Source: Bacillus sp. HNG (lineage in GTDB: Bacteria; Bacillota; Bacilli; Bacillales; Bacillaceae_L). From it: a stretch of DNA of 64,000 bases. Positions 53,108 to 61,945 of the stretch are shown here, piece by piece. The stretch covers positions 81,001-145,000 of the forward strand of contig NZ_QUQV01000011.1 of NCBI RefSeq assembly GCF_003400205.1, in the 5' to 3' direction. A program made the translations under genes and the position numbers. Every line of letters starts with the position of its first letter. The first letter of the stretch is position 1. The notes beneath the pieces were generated by a model that saw only the letters and a list, made by a program, of their open reading frames with translations, ran no database searches and was not told the origin of the DNA.

Positions 53108-53857
53108 CTATCCTTCTTGACAATAAGCACTTGCGGGGCGAAAAGTAAAATAACTACGTAGTTGCTTGTTAGAAGTAGTTCTAACGTCAAGCTGAAACTC
53201 ATAAGCTACATCTTTTAAATCTGAACGGGAGAATAAATTTGGATGATCAGAGTGTAGATATAAGGAGAATGGTAGGTATGCAGGAAGGAACACACCCTTA
53301 TTGAAAAACTTCTCAGTGGAGATTTTCGAGGTAATAAGAAAAGGAATCTTATATTTGAAAGTGATCCTTGATAATACAGGAATTAGGTTTGAAGAATGAA
53401 AATAATCTGTATGGCTATCCCATATAACAAATTTCATTTCAGGATTTTGGTCTAATGATTGAGATATAAGTTGAAGACAATCATGTGGCTGTTCTGAAGG
53501 GGAGGATACGATCTCTGTATTTGTTATATGAGATTCAACTTGGGATTGGAATGAGGAAGATAGTGATTCAATCGCTTCATGTTCAATTTCAGCTATTGAA
53601 GTGAAATTATGAGGATTCTGCCTGAATAGCATTCGGCTCAAAATTATATCTTTCATGGAAAATGGTGGCTGTTCTTTCTGAACAATCAATACATGTGATC
53701 CTTTATTGATAAACTGCTCATATAATTGATTAACAAATGCATCCTTCAAGTATTGGTCATGGTATTCGAGTAAATATATGCCCCTCTTTTTCATTCCTTC
53801 GTAAATTAAGTTGAAGTCTTGATAGCTTGTTTGGTTAGAATGTGTTTGTGGTTTCAC
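53108..53857 (-). CDS. DnaB/RecA-like ATPase-fold protein without a canonical Walker A
   Basis: A 249-aa protein resembling the RecA-like C-terminal domain of replicative helicases. Seen: an opening GMKKRGIYLLEYHDQYLKDA, where GIYLL is followed not by GxxGxGKS but by EYHDQYLKDA, then NKGSHVLIVQKEQPPFSMKD, DIILSRMLFRQ (like the SRml of DnaB), KFVIWDSHTDYFHSS (Walker B position), ITFKYKIPFLITSKIS and a final strand region QLDVRTTSNKQLRSYFTF. It probably binds partner or DNA without hydrolysis. GTG start after AGGAGAAATTAATA. It heads the operon with the two four-helix-bundle genes. Confidence 0.65.
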   Translation of the reverse strand: MKPQTHSNQTSYQDFNLIYEGMKKRGIYLLEYHDQYLKDAFVNQLYEQFINKGSHVLIVQKEQPPFSMKDIILSRMLFRQNPHNFTSIAEIEHEAIESLSSSFQSQVESHITNTEIVSSPSEQPHDCLQLISQSLDQNPEMKFVIWDSHTDYFHSSNLIPVLSRITFKYKIPFLITSKISTEKFFNKGVFLPAYLPFSLYLHSDHPNLFSRSDLKDVAYEFQLDVRTTSNKQLRSYFTFRPASAYCQEG

Positions 53858-55196
53858 TATTAATTTCTCCTTTGTTATAAGTTATCTTGTTAATAATCTT
53901 AGTTTATTATCTTTTGCAATACTTTAAAACAGTATTTCGGTTCGAGTATGTCTGAGGTCAGTGGCGTATATATTACATTTTTTGTTAATGCAATTGTGAC
54001 CCCTCTCAACTTGGTCAAAACATAACCCTATATTACGTAACAAAAAACTACATTTGCGGTTCTAAATTGCAAAAAACATTGGTGTTCTGCAATTTCTCCT
54101 TTGCAATTTCAATAAGATTCTTTCGATATCAATTGAAGAAGATATAACTTTTAACTGACAAGCTATGCTTGTTGATTGAGACTCCAACCAGCAAATTGTA
54201 GCTGTCATTTTCAATGCGTATTCGTACGAGTGTAGTGCCGTTTCCTATTGGGGTAACATTTAATAGTCGCTTACGCTTAGAAGTTCATAAAGGTATCTGC
54301 ATCTCTCCAAAATCCATGGTATCCAATTTCGTTTTTATCAGCGGCCGCAATTGTTGTAATAGTCGTTCGTTTGGAAAGAAGAACTGCAACAAGAGTAGGC
54401 AATCCTAATGAAAGTTGTAAATTTACCTATCTATATAAAGAAGCAATCTATGAATCATACAACTTTTTAGATTCAATATAGAATTCAATCAATATTGAGA
54501 GGTTAAACGGAAAATCTCCAATATCAATGAATGCTTTGACCGCTTGATATACTACAATACTTTCCAATAATCCAATTAGATTGCAGTATCCAATAGTATT
54601 CATAAACTCAATACATGGCTTCCGTTATAACAGGGGGTAGAATTTTTCCATTGCCTCCCACATAAGATAATTTCCACTTCTATCGGGAAAAATTAAATTT
54701 TATCTCGTATTCCAAATTGTATTTTAATGGGATGATCAGCAATTACTTAGGGTTGGAATACCAAAACCTTCCAATAGAGTATTTTGCAGGTTTGACTGAT
54801 GGTTAAAGCATTATGTTTATATCCATATGGCGAGAGATGCTTATGGGCTTTTATTTTTTTGTTTATTAAATGTCGTATTCCGCTCATGCATTCTAATAGA
54901 GTCTGCATAATGTCTAATTGCGGAATACTTATATCCTTTATTCGAAAGCAGTAAACTAATGAGAGTAGCTTCAAATAGATAGTCGATCTAATCGAAATAT
55001 ACCGATCAACCTTTAGCAATTTTCATTAAATTGGTTGTTGTAGTTTGGTGAACAAATACCTTTTTCTTTAATCACATCATACGAACAACAGATACAACAA
55101 ATGGATTGAAGAATGCAAAACCATCGATTGCTCTTAGTTGGCAGGCTACCACTTTGGCAAAACATCTTTACCACATATTAAGTAAAAAAGACAAAA
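53858..55196. other. Long stretch without intact genes
   Basis: About 1.3 kb. The minus strand near 54240-54400 has a short protein-like frame (KRTTITTIAAADKNEIGYHG then FWRDADTFM) broken by stops. Near 54735 a plus frame ends IEYFAGLTDG and stops. Neither can be assigned. GCAATTT-type direct repeats occur near 54070-54110. The segment reads as decayed coding DNA. Confidence 0.5.
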
Positions 55197-55200
55197 TGAA

Positions 55201-55223
55201 AAGCCAACATTATAAGTTGGCTT
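55201..55223 (-). terminator. Terminator after 55250 gene
   Basis: AAGCCAAC pairs with GTTGGCTT; on the minus strand the stem is followed by TTCATTTTGTCTTTTT. Confidence 0.75.
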
Positions 55224-55249
55224 ATAAAAGATGCTCCATTGATATTGGT

Positions 55250-56319
55250 TTATTTTAAAATGATTCTCTGCCACTCGTTTTTGTATCCTTGTGACTCTAT
55301 AAAGGACTGGCAGGCCTTAATGATTTTTGAAAAATTCCCCTTGTCGATTTCCCCTAATTGACCTCTTATCTCCTTCTTTTGAATAGACTCCCTTCCTTCA
55401 CTTAAAGCTACATTGATAGTAGCTTTTACAATCTCTACTTGTTCCTCAAATTTCGTTTTCTTTTTATTTGTTTCAGTTTTCCTTTTATTAACATTCATCA
55501 TTTCTTTTTTATACTGAACTCCTGGTAGTTGTTGTAGAATCAAATCCACCGCATCCTGGTTAGTTGTAAATACATACATTTTAGCCTGTTTGCTATTATC
55601 TCGGTTAATCCTTTTAATCCCTTGATAGATTTCTCCAGCTACGGTTGTTTTTCGAATACTCTCTACTTCTTCATGGTGGAATACACATACATCTTCAACA
55701 GGCTTATTGTCAATTCTTCTGTAAAATAGATAGGTTAATGCATAGGTTAGATAATCAAAATTGGGTGTCTTTAAAACTACTACGTTTTCAAATTCTCTGT
55801 AAGAATTCACTCCAATTATATTCCCAAAATAATCAACCTTGAAGTTTTCGTTTATAGCTGTTGTGATTTCTGTATCATCCATACCTGTAGATGATAAAAA
55901 GTCCCCGATCTTTTCTTCAAGTTGGGTTTGACTTTCTTTATCTGTAATGAACAATGTTCTTTCATTTGTATTAAACTGTCTTCTGTTTCAGAAAAGAGCT
56001 TTTCAATTGTGTCTTCATCTTTGTTCCATTGGTTTTCTCTTTCCAAATGCAATGCAAGATACACATAATTCTCTTTATCTATTGTTTCATTCCACTTCCA
56101 CCATGCAAGATCCATGGGCCTTGAACGACCTTTAACCTTATCAAATTTTGAATCCTCGACAAAGGCATCAAAGCCAAGCATCTCACCCAAATTAGCGAAA
56201 TAATCGATTTCCCTTTGAGTAAACATGGAACGATTATGTATATGGGACAGGTTCATTCGTCTATAGTTCCTAACATATCCCTCAAAAAACTGGATCAAGT
56301 CAAAATACTGCTTTTTCAC
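55250..56319 (-). pseudogene. Probable single gene split by a frameshift, unknown family
   Basis: Two overlapping minus frames join into one. The first (ATG at 56319 after AGGAGAGGTATCC) gives MKKQYFDLIQFFEGYVRNYR, then GRSRPMDLAWWKWNETIDKE and YVYLALHLERENQWNKDEDT, which could be a nuclease-like core, up to SETEDSLIQ. The second continues NERTLFITDKESQTQLEEKI ... GVNSYREFENVVVLKTPNF ... CVFHHEEVESIRKTTVAGEI and a basic tail. The frame offset equals one missing base near 55955. An alternative is two genes overlapping by 103 bp. About 356 codons in total. Confidence 0.5.
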
Positions 56320-56347
56320 AAGCGGATACCTCTCCTTCTAAATACTT

Positions 56348-56662
56348 TTAAATTACCTCTCTCCTATTAGCTCTCGTTCTCTCATACTGTTTTATTCTTG
56401 GAAACTCTTTTTCATTAACGAACAAGTAATATTTACGAACAGCATTCTGATGAACATTATGATATTGTTTATCATTTAATTCGTTTTGAATCCTAAGCAA
56501 CAAACCATACATTTCTTCATCGTTTTTCACAACACTATCTAAATTGACTTTTAACTCTCTTTCTACATAAAGAGCTTTGGCAACTCTTGAAGTTACTCCC
56601 TTTACCTTACTCTCAATTTCGACACTATTAATTAAAAAACTTTTAAACTCTACTTCTCTCAT
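56348..56662 (-). CDS. Small hypothetical protein upstream of the frameshifted gene
   Basis: A 104-aa helical charged protein beginning MREVEFKSFLINSVEIESKV; the start at 56662 has GGAGG at the right distance, while an upstream GTG at 56743 has none. Its second half (QYHNVHQNAVRKYYLFVNEK) resembles the core-binding helices that precede nuclease or integrase domains. It ends 28 bp before the next gene, so the two form an operon divergent from the HTH-membrane operon. Confidence 0.65.
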   Translation of the reverse strand: MREVEFKSFLINSVEIESKVKGVTSRVAKALYVERELKVNLDSVVKNDEEMYGLLLRIQNELNDKQYHNVHQNAVRKYYLFVNEKEFPRIKQYERTRANRREVI

Positions 56663-56842
56663 ATCGAAAGCCTCCATTCCTATTTTTCTAAATAATACCA
56701 TATAAACCTGTAACTGTGATTTAGCAATTTTATGGTCAAACACCGTTGATAATCAATGTAGATCAAGTATGGTTGCAACCATTCGAGTTGTTACCATTAG
56801 TCATTAATCATTTCACTTTGTGGATATATAGAAAAAAAACAG

Positions 56843-56872
56843 TTGACACATGCACACACATATGTGTATTAT
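56843..56872 (+). promoter_or_regulatory. Promoter with palindromic operator for the HTH-membrane operon
   Basis: TTGACA (56843-56848) and TATTAT (56867-56872) are 18 bp apart. The spacer contains the perfect palindrome ACACATATGTGT (56856-56867). Repression by the HTH protein encoded just downstream is likely. Confidence 0.75.
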
Positions 56873-56905
56873 ATGTGTATAAACACAAACAAGGCGGTGA
56901 CATAA

Positions 56906-57370
56906 TTGCTAACCACCAAAGAAATCAGCAAGATGTTAAATGTGTCAGAAGAAACAGTTCGAAGATGGATTCGCACTCAGGAATTGAAGGCTCACCAAGA
57001 AGGTAAGAGTTATATCGTAAAAAAAGATGACCTAATTGAATTCGTGAAGGAAAAAGCTAAGGAAGGAACTACTTCTATTGGTAAAATGGCATCCTTACTA
57101 CCGATTGCAGGTGTTATTGCAGGTGGAGCCACAGCATCAATTACAAAAATGATTAAGATGATTAACTCAAAAACAGATGTGGCAAAAAGTGAAAAAGCTG
57201 TTCAAAACGAAGTCGTAGATACATTATCAATAGCCGAAATTGAGGAATCCATAGTTGCTTTAGAACGTAAAAAAAAGAAGTTAGATTTGGAATATCAAAT
57301 GAATGTTCTTCAAATTGAAGAACAGATTGCTGAATATCAAAAATTAAAACAAATGCTGGAAAAGGAGTGA
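56906..57370 (+). CDS. MerR/excisionase-type HTH protein with hydrophobic segment and coiled coil
   Basis: A 154-aa protein. Residues 1-55 are a helix-turn-helix of the excisionase/MerR type (LTTKEISKMLNVSEETVRRW ... EGKSYIVKKDDLIEFV). Residues 60-85 are a Gly/Ala-rich hydrophobic helix (MASLLPIAGVIAGGATASIT) that may insert into the membrane. Residues 105-154 form a Glu/Lys/Leu coiled coil. The TTG start follows GGCGGTGACATAA. It is the first gene of a three-gene operon and may be a membrane-tethered regulator. It is not clearly an excisionase because of the extra domains. Confidence 0.8.
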   Translation: MLTTKEISKMLNVSEETVRRWIRTQELKAHQEGKSYIVKKDDLIEFVKEKAKEGTTSIGKMASLLPIAGVIAGGATASITKMIKMINSKTDVAKSEKAVQNEVVDTLSIAEIEESIVALERKKKKLDLEYQMNVLQIEEQIAEYQKLKQMLEKE

Positions 57371-57375
57371 TTACT

Positions 57376-57462
57376 ATGGGGAATTTAGGAAAGTTAGGGT
57401 TAAATATTTTGATTGCTGTATTTCCTGTTGTAATTAAACATATCTTAGATAATAAAAAATAA
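57376..57462 (+). CDS. 28-aa hydrophobic peptide
   Basis: A short frame with AAAGGAGTGATTACT directly before its ATG encodes MGNLGKLGLNILIAVFPVVI followed by KHILDNKK. It has one membrane helix (residues 6-20) and a basic tail. The stop of the HTH gene is 6 bp upstream and the next gene is 16 bp downstream. The size and composition resemble small membrane toxins or regulatory peptides. Expression is supported by the ribosome site and tight spacing. Confidence 0.72.
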   Translation: MGNLGKLGLNILIAVFPVVIKHILDNKK

Positions 57463-57477
57463 TAGGAGATGTTAGTC

Positions 57478-57984
57478 ATGGAAAACGTAGAATTCTTAAA
57501 AAAGATCAAAAAAAAGGGCATAGATCCAGAAAACCTTACAAGTGAAGATATTAAAACCCTGATAGAAATGAACATCAAGGGACAATTTGGAAAAGAGGTT
57601 TTTAAGGAGTTTCTGAAAGAAGCAAATGTTACATACACTACATTTGTAGAAGGGCTGAAAAATTTCGTTAATGTCCATAAAGATTCAAGTAATAAATACA
57701 TCGAAGCATTGAATTCACGTATGAAGGACTTAATGGAACAAGCAAAAAATGCTAAAACAGCAGACGAAAAGGACAGACTTGATAAAAAAATAGATGAAAT
57801 TCTTGATCGTTTAAAACAAGAAGCCGATGCTAACAGGTCACAAGGACAAAAATATGCATTGATTGCAGGTGGTGTCGCTACCATAGTTGCAGGAGGAGCT
57901 ATCTTTTTAGTTACCCGAAATCCAGAGGTAATAAAAAAAGGGGCAGAAATGATTGCCAAAGAAACATTAAAACAAATAGTATAA
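57478..57984 (+). CDS. Helical protein with C-terminal membrane helix
   Basis: A 168-aa protein. The first 130 residues are strongly helical and charged (MENVEFLKKIKKKGIDPENL, TFVEGLKNFVNVHKDSSNKY, a RMKDLMEQAKNAKTADEKDR coiled coil). A hydrophobic segment (ALIAGGVATIVAGGAIFLVT, about 133-152) is followed by a short amphipathic tail. The start at 57478 follows AGGAGATGTTAGTC. It is the last gene of the HTH/28-aa peptide operon and all three products have a hydrophobic Gly/Ala segment, suggesting a membrane complex. No family is recognised. Confidence 0.78.
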   Translation: MENVEFLKKIKKKGIDPENLTSEDIKTLIEMNIKGQFGKEVFKEFLKEANVTYTTFVEGLKNFVNVHKDSSNKYIEALNSRMKDLMEQAKNAKTADEKDRLDKKIDEILDRLKQEADANRSQGQKYALIAGGVATIVAGGAIFLVTRNPEVIKKGAEMIAKETLKQIV

Positions 57985-57989
57985 ATGAG

Positions 57990-58022
57990 TTAATCCCCTT
58001 GAATTCTCTCAAAGGGGATTAA
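57990..58022. terminator. Bidirectional terminator between convergent operons
   Basis: TTAATCCCCTT pairs with AAGGGGATTAA around a short loop. Confidence 0.85.
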
Positions 58023-58023
58023 T

Positions 58024-59385
58024 TCATTTACAATCTAAAACAGGATAAATAGTAATAATTTGCTTAAATATCGCTGATGAAGAACTTATATCCATTTTGG
58101 AAAATACGCTCCGATAGTGTTCAATCCATGCAGAAATTTGAGTAGGTTTATGGGTATGGTCATCGGCAAAATTCACAAGTATTAACCAAGTCGGGATACC
58201 GATTTTTTCATTCAATATATGTAAATAAGCAAGGCGATTTGACAACTGGTAATATTGCTCTAACCATATTTCTAAAGGAGCATTTGATCCTACATATGTC
58301 TTTACTTCTTCAATTGTCTGTTCAATTTTTACTTTACTAATATCTCCTGCTTGAATCTTGGATTGCATTTCTTGAAGGTGTGCTTTTGCTTCAACTAATA
58401 ACAAACCAATTTGTCCGTTCTTCCCTTTAACAATCGCTATTCCATCCCACTGCGGCCCTATCTTAGCCCAATATTTCTCTAATTCTTCCCTTTTTCCCAT
58501 CCAGTCATCTAAAACATCAAGCAACTCATTTCTATATTCATGATAATCCTTTCTCCTCAAAGGAGATTTCCATTCAATAGATAATTCTTTATCAAGAAAG
58601 GCAAGTAATGAAGGAGAACTCATTAGTATTAGCTCGTTCAACTCTCCTTGATTATCATTAACATAGTTTTGTAGATGTAACCTACTTCCTTTTATAGCTC
58701 TACCTTTCCCCGTTGAATTTGCAGTTACGACACCATAGTTTTCTTTGAAATTCCTCTTAAATGATTTTAGATTAGGTAACTTTTCTTCTAATTCCTGAAA
58801 AAAGGAACGTTGATTATCCTCCAGGAAGAGATAGCTGTGAGAATAACCTGTCGAGAATTTTTCTGTCCATTTCTTTTTGCTAACTTTACTGTACAGAATT
58901 GTAATAGACTCAAACTGATCTGTAGATTCCTTGATATTTTGAATTCTTGCCATGTCTTGAAGAACATCAGATACAGAACCCCTGTATTCGAACTTTTTAA
59001 TAGTATCCTTATAATCTTGTATTAGAGGTAGGACGAGATCTGCATTCTCTAAGTAACCGCCTCCAAATTGACTCTTTATCGAGATACCAAATATAATTTT
59101 CCCATCGTATTCTATCGAAATATCGATTTCTTGATTATTGCCAGCTCCGCCCTTATAAATTGGCCCCCACAATAATCGCATACCGTCTCTTTCTCCTGAC
59201 TCATTTAAGGTAAGATAGTTTGATAGTAATTGAACAATTATTGGCTCCGTAGGATTCACAAAATTACCACTGCACTTATTCTTCAACTGATATACCTCAT
59301 GACAACTTATGTCTGGATTATGCATGTTGGAAGGGAAATCACTATTATATACTTTTGATAAATTTTTTCCTTCTCTAACTCTCAT
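58024..59385 (-). CDS. Protein with two PD-(D/E)XK-like motifs
   Basis: A 453-aa soluble protein. The N-terminal third contains NNQEIDISIEYDGKIIFGIS followed by IKSQFGGG (D88, K104), a PD-(D/E)XK-like core in which the Glu of ExK is replaced by Ser. The C-terminal third contains WAKIGPQWDGIAIVKGKNGQ and LLLVEAKAHLQEM (D314, E332, K334), a complete core. The middle (about 190-300) is of unknown fold. It follows a 100-aa gene by 52 bp in the same direction and converges with the HTH operon. RBS GAAAGGGGGAAGAAA. It is probably a defence nuclease. Confidence 0.8.
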   Translation of the reverse strand: MRVREGKNLSKVYNSDFPSNMHNPDISCHEVYQLKNKCSGNFVNPTEPIIVQLLSNYLTLNESGERDGMRLLWGPIYKGGAGNNQEIDISIEYDGKIIFGISIKSQFGGGYLENADLVLPLIQDYKDTIKKFEYRGSVSDVLQDMARIQNIKESTDQFESITILYSKVSKKKWTEKFSTGYSHSYLFLEDNQRSFFQELEEKLPNLKSFKRNFKENYGVVTANSTGKGRAIKGSRLHLQNYVNDNQGELNELILMSSPSLLAFLDKELSIEWKSPLRRKDYHEYRNELLDVLDDWMGKREELEKYWAKIGPQWDGIAIVKGKNGQIGLLLVEAKAHLQEMQSKIQAGDISKVKIEQTIEEVKTYVGSNAPLEIWLEQYYQLSNRLAYLHILNEKIGIPTWLILVNFADDHTHKPTQISAWIEHYRSVFSKMDISSSSAIFKQIITIYPVLDCK

Positions 59386-59437
59386 TTTCTTCCCCCTTTC
59401 GATATTCTAATCTCAAATGATACTATCAGAAATCCTA

Positions 59438-59740
59438 TCACTTATTACTCATTCCAATTTTATCTCGCAAAGCTAAAACCTTTACTAATAAATCTCTAAT
59501 CTCTTCCTCAGAAAAGTCGTGAACATGTATCCAATAGCGGTCATCAACTTCATAATCCTCAGTAATTCGATATATATCTTTCCCCCATACGTAAGCAACA
59601 GGGCTTCCCTCTCGCATCTCCCTGACGATGACCTTTCCCTTATACTTGAAATTAATTTTATTTGGTTTAATCGAATATCGTTGCATTCCATACTGTTCAT
59701 CTTGGAAAATAGAAATTTTTTGTTCAAAAGATAAAGTCAT
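59438..59740 (-). CDS. Small protein upstream of the double-nuclease gene
   Basis: A 100-aa soluble protein with a beta-rich N-terminal part (YGMQRYSIKPNKINFKYKGK, EGSPVAYVWGKDIYRIT) and a C-terminal helix (FSEEEIRDLLVKVLALRDKI). The start follows AAAGGAGGCGTTAAAGA perfectly. It is the first gene of a two-gene operon with the 453-aa nuclease-like protein and may be its regulator, sensor or inhibitor. I do not recognise a family. Confidence 0.75.
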   Translation of the reverse strand: MTLSFEQKISIFQDEQYGMQRYSIKPNKINFKYKGKVIVREMREGSPVAYVWGKDIYRITEDYEVDDRYWIHVHDFSEEEIRDLLVKVLALRDKIGMSNK

Positions 59741-59871
59741 TCTTTAACGCCTCCTTTTGTTAAAATGTTCATATTTTCTGCCATCTGAGTATTTATTGAG
59801 ACCGAAGCAATATCATTCCTTTTATCAGGTAAATCATCATTAATTTACTTCTAAATAAGTCAAAAATATTG

Positions 59872-59901
59872 TTGACAAGTTCATCATAATCGGTTTATGA
59901 T
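59872..59901 (+). promoter_or_regulatory. SigA-type promoter with overlapping palindrome
   Basis: TTGACA (59872-59877) and TATGAT (59896-59901) with an 18-bp spacer. ATCATAA and TTATGAT form an inverted repeat across the spacer and -10 box, a likely operator. Confidence 0.7.
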
Positions 59902-60001
59902 AATTCCACAACTAAATATTGCCCTCAGGCAAAAGTTCATATTTTTTTACTCTTTATATTTATTTTATTTTTTGATCATTAAAACCTTACTTTTAATTTT
60001 T

Positions 60002-60108
60002 AAAGACTGAATTTTTACGTAGAAAGCAAATTTTAGGTTTATTTCTCCAAGGGATTTCTCTGCCCTTTGGAATCAAACCTTGGCTTTCTAATAAAAAATT
60101 CAGTCTTT
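60002..60108 (+). ncRNA. Long nested hairpin RNA or attenuator
   Basis: Successive arms pair in register over 107 bases: AAAGACTGAATTTTT with AAAAATTCAGTCTTT, AGAAAGC with GCTTTCT, AGGTTT with AAACCT, and CCAAGGG with CCCTTTGG at the tip. It ends in TTTTTT and lies 95 bp downstream of a good promoter and 52 bp upstream of the next gene. It could be a stable small RNA ending in its own terminator or a leader controlling the gene at 60160. Confidence 0.65.
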
Positions 60109-60159
60109 TTTGCGTTCCAGGTATTAAAGTATCAAATCAAAAATGAGGAGGAATTTGCA

Positions 60160-60759
60160 ATGAAAGAGCAATCCAAAGTAATCGAATTGAATAAGAAGAA
60201 AGTCGAGAAACAAACTGAGGTATATGAGTTTGAAAGGTTTGATGAATCTGTTCGTGTGTTAGAACATGGTACTAATTTCTCAGATATTGAGGATAGAAAA
60301 TTAGAAATAATTGCCCCATAACAAGATGGTATATTCAATCAATTCAAGTACGAATACTTATATGAAACTATAAAAGCTGTTAAAAAATATAATATTGAAG
60401 GCTATAGCCAACATGCTGAGAATGGCTACCGATTATATTTTCAGTACGATGGTTATGTATTCTTCGAAAGTGTTGATAACAATGGGGATAAGCACTTTTG
60501 GGTAGGCTTGACGTACTGGAATAAAGATCAACCCGATACATTCTTTGAACTTAATTTAGATAATTTCTTTGATTTTATAAATATGTATACTGGGGGTAGA
60601 ACTCCAGAACTTTTAGAAGAATTAAAAGTTATTGAGTTCGGTGGTCAACTTCTTGATCATATCAATCGAAAAACAAATATGGTAGATACAAAGGATAACC
60701 AGGCAATATTATTGGACAAGCTCTTGGAAGAGGCGATGGTGAATATCTCCTCTTCCTAA
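60160..60759 (+). pseudogene. Unknown gene with in-frame TAA at codon 54
   Basis: The ATG at 60160 follows GAGGAGGAATTTGCA. The frame reads MKEQSKVIELNKKKVEKQTE to KLEIIAP, meets TAA at 60319-60321, then stays open in the same frame: GIFNQFKYEYLYETIKAVKK, VFFESVDNNGDKHFWVGLTY, up to a stop at 60759 (199 sense and nonsense codons in all). The continued open frame and protein-like content show a nonsense mutation in one gene. The family is unknown. Alternatively the 54-aa product is functional alone. Confidence 0.65.
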
Positions 60760-60912
60760 GATTTTGTAGTGATTGATTATACCAAGTAATTTAATTGAAG
60801 CAGAGTGTTAGATTTGCTTATCCTGATCCATATGACTCAAATAGTTCCCTCCCCCAAACGTAAAAACTTTTAAGTGTTCATAGTTTATTTCTTTTAAGAA
60901 AGGTAGATTATA

Positions 60913-61551
60913 ATGGAGAATATTTATCAAAACCTAAATCAATTTATAACTCAACATAGATATGACATCAACATGCCATTAGATGCTCATATTCGTATCA
61001 ATAAGGAGTGGAGATGCTTTACCAGAATTGAAAAGTTGTTAAGAAAGAAGGACAATTATTTATCTGTGCACCGAAAACAAATTGATCGATATAGATTTTT
61101 TGATCCTAATTCCCAAATTCGCCTACACACTGTTCATATACGTCATTATGAAGAAAAGAGAATTGCTGAAGTATATTTCACAAAATTTATGAAGCATAAA
61201 AATATTAAGGAAAGTCAAATGTTTTACAGTCCAGTCTTCCATTATGATAGGTTTGTAAACATAGAAGATTTTGAACATTTTAAAGAGGGAATTGCGGATT
61301 GTAATGATTTCGGTAGGATTTGGATTGATATTTATAAAACCCCTAATGCATTCCAAAAGTTAAGAGAGGATGCGTATTTAAAAACTAAAGATGAATGCTT
61401 TTATAATTGGACAAATAATAGTCCAGATATTAAAATTACTGGTTCAATTTCCCTTGAAGAGCATTATGAAAAATATAAAAAAAGATGGAGAGTCAAAAAA
61501 GACGGAACAAGTTCATATTTTTCTAAAGATCCTGTCCCTTGGGAAATATAA
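60913..61551 (+). CDS. Hypothetical basic protein
   Basis: A 212-aa soluble protein rich in Lys, Arg, Tyr and His, starting MENIYQNLNQFITQHRYDIN after AAGAAAGGTAGATTATA. Seen: RINKEWRCFTRIEKLLRKKD, QIRLHTVHIRHYEEKRIAEV, and a C-terminal YKKRWRVKKDGTSSYFSKDP. No known motif. It is the last gene before a 700-bp noncoding stretch and the integrase. Confidence 0.7.
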   Translation: MENIYQNLNQFITQHRYDINMPLDAHIRINKEWRCFTRIEKLLRKKDNYLSVHRKQIDRYRFFDPNSQIRLHTVHIRHYEEKRIAEVYFTKFMKHKNIKESQMFYSPVFHYDRFVNIEDFEHFKEGIADCNDFGRIWIDIYKTPNAFQKLREDAYLKTKDECFYNWTNNSPDIKITGSISLEEHYEKYKKRWRVKKDGTSSYFSKDPVPWEI

Positions 61552-61767
61552 TTTCGATAAAACGGGGTATCAATGGATACCTCTGTGTTTAGCCTTTAAA
61601 AGCCCAATCTCATACCACCTACCTATATTAATAACGTTTTCTCTTCTTTCACATTTTTCTTCCATCTTTTACTTCCCTCTTTTTTATAACCCTTGTTGTG
61701 CTTCGCTTTCTCTCGCTTCTAATCATGCTTTCCCCTCTTTTCGCCAACCTTTTTTCAGATAAAAAAG

Positions 61768-61794
61768 ACCGAAGGTTTGCTGAATACCTTCGGT
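61768..61794 (+). terminator. Hairpin terminator
   Basis: ACCGAAGGT pairs with ACCTTCGGT. Confidence 0.7.
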
Positions 61795-61906
61795 TCTGGA
61801 ATTTTACTCTTTACTTTATAAGAGTGTTGTATTTTTATTATTTAACATCACTTATTTGTTAAAATGGCATATTAACGGTTGTATAATGCTTACCTTATTC
61901 CTTAAT

Positions 61907-61945
61907 AAAAAAAGGAGAAAAAACGATAATTTTTTTCTCCTTTTT
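61907..61945 (+). terminator. Hairpin terminator
   Basis: AAAAAGGAGAAAAAA pairs with TTTTTTCTCCTTTTT. Confidence 0.7.

Noticed and set aside
54735..54810. LAGLIDADG-like peptide (IEYFAGLTDG) on the plus strand
   Set aside because: Only about 24 codons long with no second motif; too short to support a homing endonuclease.
54747..55019. 90-codon minus frame
   Set aside because: No ribosome site and low-complexity composition in an otherwise decayed stretch.
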